A stretch of 64,000 nucleotides of DNA from Cavia porcellus (Eukaryota > Chordata > Mammalia > Rodentia > Caviidae): contig NW_026947634.1 in NCBI RefSeq assembly GCF_034190915.1, positions 372,001-436,000 on the forward strand, given 5' to 3'. Each line of letters starts with the position of its first letter. The stretch's first letter is position 1. This document shows, one piece after another, positions 54,031 to 64,000 of the stretch. The position numbers and the translations under genes are program-made. The notes below the pieces were generated by a model. That model worked only from the letters and a program-made list of their open reading frames with translations. It did not search any database and had not been told where the DNA came from.

Positions 54031-57000
54031 TTTTCTCACTCCTACTAGTGAATCTAATGTAACACACACCCATACAATGCGCACCACCCCGTGATGTTTT
54101 TCTCACTCCTACTAATGAATGTAATGTAACACACACCCATACAATGCGCACCACCCCGTGATGTTTTTCTCACTCCTACTAATGAATGCAATGTAACACA
54201 CACCCATACAATGCGCACCACCCCGTGATGTTTTTCTCACTCCTACTAGTGAATGTAATGTAACACACACCCATACAATGCGCACCACCCCGTGATGTTG
54301 TTCTCACTCCTACTAGTGAATGTAATGTAACACACACCCATACAATGCGCACCACCCCGTGATGTTTTTCTCACTCCTACTAGTGAATCTAATGTAACAC
54401 ACACCCATACAATGCGCACCACCCCGTGATGTTTTTCTCACTTCTTCTAGTGAATGTAATGTAACACACACCCATACAATGCGCACCACCCCGTGATGTT
54501 TTTCTCACTCCTACTAGTGAATGTAATGTAACACACACCCATACAATGCGCACCACCCCGTGATGTTTTTCTCACTCCTACAAGTGAATCTAATGTAACA
54601 CACACCCATACAATGCGCACCACCCCGTGATGTTTTTCTCACTCCTACTAGTGAATCTAATGTAACACACACCCATACAATGCGCACCACCCCGTGATGT
54701 TTTTCTCACTCCTACTAGTGAATGTAATGTAACACACATGCATACAATGCGCACCACCCCGTGATGTTTTTCTCACTCCTCCTAGTGAATGTAATGTAAC
54801 ACACACCCATACAATGCGCACCACCCCGTGATGTTTTTCTCACTCCTACAAGTGAATCTAATGTAACACACACCCATACAATGCGCACCACCCCGTGATG
54901 TTTTTCTCACTCCTACTAGTGAATCTAATGTAACACACACCCATACAATGCGCACCACCCCGTGATGTTTTTCTCACTCCTACTAGTGAATGTAATGTAA
55001 CACACATGCATACAATGCGCACCACCCCGTGATGTTTTTCTCACTCCTCCTAGTGAATGTAATGTAACACACACCCATACAATGCGCACCACCCCGTGAT
55101 GTTTTTCTCACTCCTACTAGTGAATCTAATGTAACACACACCCATACAATGCGCACCACCCCGTGATGTTTTTCTCACTCCTACTAATGAATGTAATGTA
55201 ACACACACCCATACAATGCGCACCACCCCGTGATGTTTTTCTCACTCCTACTAGTGAATGCAATGTAACACACACCCATACAATGCGCACCACCCCGTGA
55301 TGTTTTTCTCACTCCTACTAGTGAATGTAATGTAACACACACCCATACAATGCGCACCACCCCGTGATGTTTTTCTCACTCCTACTTGTGAATGTAATGT
55401 AACACACACCCATACAATGCGCACCACCCCGTGATGTTTTTCTCACTCCTACTAGTGAATCTAATGTAACACACACCCATACAATGCGCACCACCCCGTG
55501 ATGTTTTTCTCACTCCTACTAGTGAATCTAATGTAACACACACCCATACAATGCGCACCACCCCGTGATGTTTTTCTCACTCCTACTAGTGAATGCAATG
55601 TAACACACACCCATACAATGGGCACCACCCCGTGATGTTTTTCTCACTCCTACTAGTGAATGTAGTGTAACACACACCCATACAATGCGCACCAACCCGT
55701 GATGTTTTTCTCACTCCTACTAGTGTATGTAATGTAACACACACCCATACAATGCGCACCACCCCGTGATGTTTTTCTCAATTCTACTAGTGAAGCTAAT
55801 GTAACACACACCCAAACAATGCGCACCACCCCGTGATGTTTTTCTCACTCCTACTAGTGAATGTAATGTAACACACACCCATACAATGCGCACCACCCCG
55901 TGATGTTTTTCTCACTCCTACTAGTGAATGTAATGTAACACACACCCATACAATGCGCACCACCCCGTGATGTTTTTCTCACTCCTACTAGTGAATGTAA
56001 TGTAACACACACCCATACAATGCGCACCACCCGGTGATGTTTTTCTCACTCCTACTAGTGAATGTAATGTAACACACACCCATACAATGCGCACCACCCC
56101 GTGATGTTTTTCTCACTCCTACTAGTGAATGTAATGTAACACACACCCATACAATGCGCACCACCCCGTGATGTTTTTCTCACTCCTACTAGTGAATGTA
56201 ATGTAACACACACCCATACAATGTGCACCACCCCGTGATGTTTTTCTCACTCCTACTAGTGAATCTAATGTAACACACACCCATACAAAGCGCACCACCC
56301 CATGATGTTTTTCTCACTCCTACTAGTGAATGTAATGTAACACACACCCATACAATGCGCACCACCCCGTGATGTTTTTCTCACTCCTACTAGTGAATGT
56401 AATGTAACACACACCCATACAATGCGCACCACCCCGTGATGTTTTTCTCACTCCTACTAGTGAATGCAATGTAACACACACCCATACAATGCGCACCACC
56501 CCGTGATGTTTTTCTCACTCCTACTAGTGAATGTAATGTAACACACACCCATAAAATGCGCACCACCCCGTGATGTTTTTCTCACTCCTACTAGTGAATG
56601 TAATGTAACACACACCCATACAATGCGCACCACCCCGTGATGTTTTTCTCACTCCTACAAGTGAATCTAATGTAACACACACCCATACAATGCGCACCTC
56701 CCCGTGATGTTTTTCTCACTCCTACTAGTGAATCTAATGTAACACACACCCATACAATGCGCACCACCCCGTGATGTTTTTCTCACTCCTACTAGTGAAT
56801 GTAATGTAACACACATGCATACAATGCGCACCACCCCGTGATGTTTTTCTCACTCCTCCTAGTGAATGTAATGTAACACACACCCATACAATGCGCACCA
56901 CCCCGTGATGTTTTTCTCACTCCTACTAGTGAATCTAATGTAACACACACCCATACAATGCGCACCACCCCGTGATGTTTTTCTCACTCCTACTAATGAA

Positions 57001-57568
57001 TGTAATGTAACACACACCCATACAATGCGCACCACCCCGTGATGTTTTTCTCACTCCTACTAATGAATGCAATGTAACACACACCCATACAATGCGCACC
57101 ACCCCGTGATGTTTTTCTCACTCCTACTAGTGAATGTAATGTAACACACACCCATACAATGCGCACCACCCCGTGATGTTTTTCTCACTCCTACTAGTGA
57201 ATGTAATGTAACACACACCCATACAATGCGCACCACCCCGTGATGTTTTTCTCACTCCTACTAGTGAATCTAATGTAACACACACCCATACAATGCGCAC
57301 CACCCCGTGATGTTTTTCTCACTTCTTCTAGTGAATGTAATGTAACACACACCCATACAATGCGCACCACCCCGTGATGTTTTTCTCACTCCTACTAGTG
57401 AATGTAATGTAACACACACCCATACATTGCGCACCACCCCGTGATGTTTTTCTCACTCCTACTAGTGAATGTAATGTAACACACACCCATACAATGCGCA
57501 CCACCCCGTGATGTTTTTCTCACTCCTACTAGTGAATGTAATGTAACACACACCCATACAATGCGCAC
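54031..57568. repeat. Satellite block with 4-monomer and 17-monomer repeats
   Basis: A 268-bp, 4-monomer unit (CTACAAG, GAATCT, ATGCAT, CTCCTCC) is doubled, with ATGCAT at 54738 and 55006. The 17-monomer relative of the 870-bp unit follows from 55771 to about 56.9 kb (ATGCAT at 56815). Its right flank, CTAATGAATG then CTAATGAATGC near 56.99-57.06 kb, repeats that at about 54.11-54.18 kb. There are no length changes. Confidence 0.85.
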
Positions 57569-60500
57569 CACCCCGTGATGTTTTTCTCACTCCTACTAGT
57601 GAATGTAATGTAACACACACCCATGCAATGCGCACCACCCCGTGATGTTTTTCTCACTCCTACTAGTGAATGTAATGTAACACACACCCATGCAATGCGC
57701 ACCACCCCGTGATGTTTTTCTCACTCCTACTAGTGAATCTAATGTAACACACACCCATACAATGCGCACCACCCCGTGATGTTTTTCTCACTCCTTCTAG
57801 TGAATGTAATGTAACACACACCCATACAATGCGCACCACCCCGTGATGTTTTTCTCACTCCTACTAGTGAATGTAATGTAACACACACCCATACAATGCG
57901 CACCACCCCGTGATGTATTTCTCACTCCTTCTAGTGAATCTAATGTAACACACACCCATACAATGCGCACCACCCCGTGATGTGTTTCGCACTCCTACTA
58001 GTGAATGTAATGTAACACACCCCCATACAATGCGCACCACCCCGTGATGTTTTTCTCACTCCTACTAGTGAATCTAATGTAACACACACCCATACAATGC
58101 GCACCACCCCGTGATGTTTTTCTCACTCCTACTAGTGAATGCAATGTAACACACACCCATACAATGCGCACCACCCCGTGATGTTTTTCTCACTCCTACT
58201 AGTGAATGTAATGTAACACACACCCATACAATGCGCACCAACCCGTGATGTTTTTCTCACTCCTACTAGTGTATGTAATGTAACACACACCCATACAATG
58301 CGCACCACCCCGTGATGTTTTTCTCAATTCTACTAGTGAAGCTAATGTAACACACACCCAAACAATGCGCACCACCCCGTGATGTTTTTCTCACTCCTAC
58401 TAGTGAATGTAATGTAACACACACCCATACAATGCGCACCACCCCGTGATGTTTTTCTCACTCCTACTAGTGAATGTAATGTAACACACACCCATACAAT
58501 GCGCACCACCCCGTGATGTTTTTCTCACTCCTACTAGTGAATGTAATGTAACACACACCCATACAATGCGCACCACCCGGTGATGTTTTTCTCACTCCTA
58601 CTAGTGAATGTAATGTAACACACACCCATACAATGCGCACCACCCCGTGATGTTTTTCTCACTCCTTCTAGTGAATCTAATGTAACACACACCCATACAA
58701 TGCGCACCACCCCGTGATGTTTTCTCAATCCTACTAGTGAATGTAATGTAACACACACCCATACAATGCGCACCACCCCGTGATGTTTTTCTCACGCCTA
58801 CTAGTGAATCTAAAGTAACACACACCCATTCAATGCGCACCACCCCGTGATGTTTTTCTCACTCCTACAAGTGAATCTAATGTAACACACACCCATACAA
58901 TGCGCACCACCCCGTGATGTTTTTCTCACTCCTACTAGTGAATCTAATGTAACACACACCCATACAATGCGCACCACCCCGTGATGTTTTTCTCACTCCT
59001 ACTAGTGAATGTAATGTAACACACACCCATATAATGCGCACCACCCCGTGATGTTTTTCTCACTCCTACAAGTGAATCTAATGTAACACACACCCATACA
59101 ATGCGCACCACCCCGTGATGTTTTTCTCACTCCTACTAGTGAATCTAATGTAACACACACCCATACAATGCGCACCACCCCGTGATGTTTTTCTCACTCC
59201 TACTAGTGAATGTAATGTAACACACACCCATAAAATGCGCAACACACCGTGATGTTTTTCTCACTCCTACTAGTGAATGTAATGTAACACACACCCATAC
59301 AATGCGCACCACCCCGTGATGTTTTTCTCACTCCTCCTAGTGAATGTAATGTAACACACACCCATACAATGCGCACCACCCCGTGATGTTTTTCTCACTC
59401 CTACTAGTGAATGTAATGTAACACACATGCATACAATGCGCACCACCCCGTGATGTTTTTCTCACTCCTCCTAGTGAATGTAATGTAACACACACCCATA
59501 CAATGCGCACCACCCCGTGATGTTTTTCTCACTCCTACTAGTGAATCTAATGTAACACACACCCATACAATGCGCACCACCCCGTGATGTTTTTCTCACT
59601 CCTACTAATGAATGTAATGTAACACACACCCATACAATGCGCACCACCCCGTGATGTTTTTCTCACTCCTACTAGTGAATGCAATGTAACACACACCCAT
59701 ACAATGCGCACCACCCCGTGATGTTTTTCTCACTCCTACTAGTGAATCTAATGTAACACACACCCATACAATGCGCACCACCCCGTGATGTTTTTCTCAC
59801 TCCTACTAGTCAATGTAATGTAACACACACCCATACAATGCGCACCACCCCGTGATGTTTTTCTGACTCCTACTAGTGAATGTAATGTAACACACACCCA
59901 TACATTGCGCACCACCCCGTGATGTTTTTCTCACTCCTACTAGTGAATGTAATGTAACACTCACCCATACAATGCGCACCACCCCGTGATGTTTTTCTCA
60001 CTCCTACTAGTGAATGTAATGTAACACACACCCATACAATGCGCACCACCCCGTGATGTTTTTCTCACTCCTACTAGTCAATGTAATGTAACACACACCC
60101 ATACAATGCGCACCACCCCGTGATGTTTTTCTCACTCCTACTAGTGAATGTAATGTAACACACCCCCAAACAATGCGCACCACCCCGTGATGTTTTTCTC
60201 ACTCCTACTAGTGAATGTAATGTAACACACACCCATACAATGCGCACCACCCCGTGATGTTTTTCTCACTCCTACTAGTGAATCTAATGTAACACACACC
60301 CATACAATGCGCACCACCCCGTGATGTTTTTCTCACTCCTTCTAGTGAATGTAATGTAACACACACCCATACATTGCGCACCACCCCGTGATGTTTTTCT
60401 CACTCCTACTAGTTAATGTAACGTAACACACACCCATACAATGCGCACCACCCCGTGATGTTTTTCTCACTCCTACTAGTGAATCTAATGTAACACACAC

Positions 60501-60784
60501 CCATACAATGCGCACCACCCCGTGATGTTTTTCTCACTCCTACTAGTGAATCTAATGTAACACACACCCATACAATGCGCACCACATCGTGATGTTTTTC
60601 TCACTCCTACTAGTGAATCTAATGTAACACACACCCATACAATGCGCACCACCCCGTGATGTTTTTCTCACTCCTACTAGTGAATGTAATGTAACACACA
60701 CCCATACAATGCGCACCACCCCGTGATGTTTTCCTCACTCCTACTAGTGAATCTAATGGAATACACACCCATACAATGCGCACC
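57569..60784. repeat. 3,216-bp higher-order repeat, copy 1 (with four extra monomers)
   Basis: Shares order and private variants with the next 3216 bp: CATATAATG (about 59027 and 62243), ATGCAT (59427 and 62643), CACTCACCC (59961 and 63177), CACATCGTG (60586 and 63802) and AATGGAATA (about 60757 and 63973), all 48 monomers apart. Left of about 58.6 kb the offset is 3483 bp, because this copy has four additional monomers near 58.65-58.9 kb. One of these lost 1 bp near 58720 (GATGTTTTCTCAATCC). Confidence 0.88.
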
Positions 60785-63700
60785 ACCCCGTGATGTTTTT
60801 CTCACTCCTACTAGTGAATCTAATGTAACACACACCCATACAATGCGCACCACCCCGTGATGTTTTTCTCACTCCTACTAGTGAATGTAATGTAACACAC
60901 ACCCATACAATGCGCACCACCCCGTGATGTTTTTCTCACTCCTACTAGTGAATGTAATGTAACACACACCCATACAATGCGCACCACCCCGTGATGTTTT
61001 TCTCACTCCTACTAGTGAATGTAATGTAACACACACCCATACAATGCGCACCACCCCGTGATGTTTTTCTCACTCCTACTAGTGAATGTAATGTAACACA
61101 CACCCATGCAATGCGCACCACCCCGTGATGTTTTTCTCACTCCTACTAGTGAATGTAATGTAACACACACCCATACAATGCGCACCACCCCGTGATGTTT
61201 TTCTCACTCCTACTAGTGAATCTAATGTAACACACACCCATACAATGCGCACCACCCGGTGATGTTTTTCTCACTCCTTCTAGTGAATGTAATGTAACAC
61301 ACACCCATACAATGCGCACCACCCCGTGATGTTTTTCTCACTCCTAGTAGTGAATGTAATGTAACACACACCCATACAATGCGCACCACCCCGTGATGTT
61401 TTTCTCACTCCTTCTAGTGAATCTAATGTAACACACACCCATACAATGCGCACCACCCCGTGATGTGTTTCTCACTCCTACTAGTGAATGTAATGTAACA
61501 CACACCCATACAATGCGCACCACCCCGTGATGTTTTTCTCACTCCTAATAGTGAATCTAATGTAACACACACCCATACAATGCGCACCACCCCGTGATGT
61601 TTTTCTCACTCCTACTAGTGAATGCAATGTAACACACACCCATACAATGCGCACCACCCCGTGATGTTTTTCTCACTCCTACTAGTGAATGTAATGTAAC
61701 ACACACCCATACAATGCGCACCAACCCGTGATGTTTTTCTCACTCCTACTAGTGTATGTAATGTAACACACACCCATACAATGCGCACCACCCCGTGATG
61801 TTTTTCTCAATTCTACTAGTGAAGCTAATGTAACACACACCCAAACAATGCGCACCACCCCGTGATGTTTTTCTCACTCCTACTAGTGAATGTAATGTAA
61901 CACACACCCATACAATGCGCACCACCCCGTGATGTTTTTCTCACTCCTACTAGTGAATGTAATGTAACACACACCCATACAATGCGCACCACCCCGTGAT
62001 GATTTTCTCACTCCTACTAGTGAATGTAATGTAACACACACCCATACAATGCGCACCACCCGGTGATGTTTTTCTCACTCCTACTAGTGAATGTAATGTA
62101 ACACACACCCATACAATGCGCACCACCCCGTGATGTTTTTCTCACTCCTACTAGTGAATGTAATGTAACACACACCCATACAATGCGCACCACCCCGTGA
62201 TGTTTTTCTCACTCCTACTAGTGAATGTAATGTAACACACACCCATATAATGCGCACCACCCCGTGATGTTTTTCTCACTCCTACAAGTGAATCTAATGT
62301 AACACACACCCATACAATGCGCACCACCCCGTGATGTTTTTCTCACTCCTACTAGTGAATCTAATGTAACACACACCCATACAATGCGCACCACCCCGTG
62401 ATGTTTTTCTCACTCCTACTAGTGAATGTAATGTAACACACACCCATAAAATGCGCAACACCCCGTGATGTTTTTCTCACTCCTACTAGTGAATGTAATG
62501 TAACACACACCCATACAATGCGCACCACCCCGTGATGTTTTTCTCACTCCTCCTAGTGAATGTAATGTAACACACACCCATACAATGCGCACCACCCCGT
62601 GATGTTTTTCTCACTCCTACTAGTGAATGTAATGTAACACACATGCATACAATGCGCACCACCCCGTGATGTTTTTCTCACTCCTCCTAGTGAATGTAAT
62701 GTAACACACACCCATACAATGCGCACCACCCCGTGATGTTTTTCTCACTCCTACTAGTGAAGCTAATGTAACACACACCCATACAATGCGCACCACCCCG
62801 TGATGTTTTTCTCACTCCTACTAATGAATGTAATGTAACACACACCCATACAATGCGCACCACCCCGTGATGTTTTTCTCACTCCTACTAGTGAATGCAA
62901 TGTAACACACACCCATACAATGCGCACCACCCCGTGATGTTTTTCTCACTCCTACTAGTGAATCTAATGTAACACACACCCATACAATGCGCACCACCCC
63001 GTGATGTTTTTCTCACTCCTACTAGTCAATGTAATGTAACACACACCCATACAATGCGCACCAGCCCGTGATGTTTTTCTGACTCCTACTAGTGAATGTA
63101 ATGTAACACACACCCATACATTGCGCACCACCCCGTGATGTTTTTCTCACTCCTACTAGTGAATGTAATGTAACACTCACCCATACAATGCGCACCACCC
63201 CGTGATGTTTTTCTCACTCCTACTAGTGAATGTAATGTAACACACACCCATACAATGCGCACCACCCCGTGATGTTTTTCTCACTCCTACTAGTGAATGT
63301 AATGTAACACACACCCATACAATGCGCACAACCCCGTGATGTTTTTCTCACTCCTACTAGTGAATGTAATGTAACACACCCCCAAACAATGCGCACCACC
63401 CCGTGATGTTTTTCTCACTCCTACTAGTGAATGTAATGTAACACACACCCATACAATGCGCACCACCCCGTGATGTTTTTCTCACTCCTACTAGTGAATC
63501 TAATGTAACACACACCCATACAATGCGCACCACCCCGTGATGTTTTTCTCACTCCTTCTAGTGAATGTAATGTAACACACACCCATACATTGCGCACCAC
63601 CCCGTGATGTTTTTCTCACTCCTACTAGTTAATGTAACGTAACACACACCCATACAATGCGCACCACCCCGTGATGTTTTTCTCACTCCTACTAGTGAAT

Positions 63701-64000
63701 CTAATGTAACACACACCCATACAATGCGCACCACCCCGTGATGTTTTTCTCACTCCTACTAGTGAATCTAATGTAACGCACACCCATACAATGCGCACCA
63801 CATCGTGATGTTTTTCTCACTCCTACTAGTGAATCTAATGTAACACACACCCATACAATGCGCACCACCCCGTGATGTTTTTCTCACTCCTACTAGTGAA
63901 CGTAATGTAACACACACCCATACAATGCGCACCACCCCGTGATGTTTTCCTCACTCCTACTAGTGAATCTAATGGAATAGACACCCATACAATGCGCACC
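60785..64000. repeat. 3,216-bp higher-order repeat, copy 2, running off the window
   Basis: Right-hand copy of the preceding block, missing four monomers and with no length change. Private differences include CACCAGCCCG (near 63062), GTAACGCACACCC (near 63776) and ATAGACACCC at the end. The last monomer start is at 63993 and the array continues beyond the window. Its right part (63.08-63.8 kb) carries first-set variants (GACTCC, CATACATTG, CCCCCAAAC, AGTTAATGTAACG, CACATCGTG). Confidence 0.88.

Larger units (their letters stand above)
1..64000. repeat. 67-bp tandem satellite array, whole window
   Basis: Every part of the window is a head-to-tail copy of a 67-bp monomer, apart from three 122-bp divergent stretches. 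The unit starts with TGCGCA, has a pyrimidine tract at 20-33, ACTAGT at 34-39 and an AC-rich tail. Monomer starts are in register from base 1 to base 63993: 949 units of 67 bp plus three of 143 bp, minus 20 deleted bases, equals the observed 63992 bp. Most monomers differ from the canonical copy (1-67) by only a few substitutions. No inversion occurs. Variants recur in fixed order over kilobases, so amplification worked on blocks of many monomers. Large homogenised arrays of this kind are typical of eukaryotic heterochromatin; centromeric function is possible but not shown. I do not recognise the family or the species. Confidence 0.98.

Noticed and set aside
5127..58843. Many antisense open frames of 64-102 codons with similar peptides (VCVTLHSLVGVRKTS, CYITFTSRSEKNITG)
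   Set aside because: They are translations of the satellite. With a 67-bp period (1 mod 3), the TAG-TAG in the ACTAGT region meets each frame every 201 bp, capping frames at about 67 codons. The longer ones sit at the 19 monomers with 1-2 bp deletions. They start at GTG or chance ATG and have no domain or conserved frame.
1..64000. CRISPR array
   Set aside because: The whole 67-bp period is conserved; there are no unique spacers between short repeats, no leader and no cas genes.
1..64000. Bacterial surface-protein or leucine-rich-type coding repeat
   Set aside because: The period is not a multiple of three, and stops occur in all six frames across every three monomers.
1..64000. CENP-B box or telomere repeat
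   Set aside because: No motif resembling the CENP-B box consensus and no TTAGGG-type or other short telomeric tandem is seen in the monomer or the divergent units.
1..64000. Phage or plasmid iteron origin
   Set aside because: About 950 iterations over 64 kb with kilobase-scale higher-order structure and no replication gene far exceed iteron arrays; a eukaryotic satellite explains the pattern better.
1..64000. Hidden tRNA, snRNA or promoter within the monomer
   Set aside because: I looked for cloverleaf A/B boxes, TATA-like boxes and AATAAA in the canonical monomer and the 122-bp units and saw none that was convincing.

Overview
The window is one uninterrupted block of satellite DNA. The monomer is 67 bp (canonical copy at 1-67). 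It repeats head to tail in the same orientation from base 1 to base 64000, with no array end visible on either side. By register I count 949 standard monomers plus three enlarged 143-bp units, then 8 bp of a further monomer. I see no gene, tRNA, rRNA, transposon, CRISPR array or promoter. Kilobase-scale nested higher-order structure and lack of genes point to a eukaryotic heterochromatic array (pericentromeric, centromeric or subtelomeric). The sequence alone gives neither species nor chromosome position, and I do not recognise the monomer as a named family.

Monomer anatomy (numbered from TGCGCA = 1): TGCGCA (1-6, FspI/HhaI), CACCACCCC (5-13), GTGATG (14-19), a pyrimidine-rich tract (20-33), ACTAGT (34-39, SpeI), GAATGTAATG (40-49), then an AC-rich tail (51-67). 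The + strand holds 21 C but only 9 G per monomer (GC about 45%). Two interleaved dyads are present: GTGA 14-17 with TCAC 26-29, and TCACT 26-30 with AGTGA 37-41.

Layout. About 1-43 kb is dominated by one variant set: CCCCCAAAC tails, CATACATTG junctions, GACTCC, AGTTAATGTAACG and GAATGGAATG. It is organised in long higher-order blocks. Seven GAATGG markers at 14911, 19734, 22881, 27836, 29912, 34735 and 39624 delimit blocks of 72, 47, 74, 31, 72 and 73 monomers. Blocks 14911-19733 and 29912-34734 are copies 15.0 kb apart. Earlier, a roughly 3-kb segment near 0.4-3.4 kb recurs near 8.7-11.8 kb and partly near 6.2-8.2 kb. About 43-64 kb carries a second set: CACCAACCCG, AGTGTATG, GAAGCTAATG, GATGTGTTTC, ACATGCATAC and CTAATGAATG. 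It contains three long divergent units (48852-48973, 49531-49652, 50545-50666), an apparently perfect 870-bp tandem duplication (52291-54030) and a roughly 3.2-kb tandem duplication (57.8-64 kb). A stretch of first-set monomers reappears inside the latter.

Nothing encodes protein convincingly. The only antisense open frames longer than 67 codons lie exactly where a monomer has lost 1-2 bp; elsewhere the 67-bp period (1 mod 3) brings a TAG-TAG pair into every frame each 201 bp. All 19 length-altered monomers are net deletions, 20 bp in total, and this accounts exactly for the register at the right edge. The biological content is the satellite's history: nested amplification, variant exchange and a relic divergent unit.
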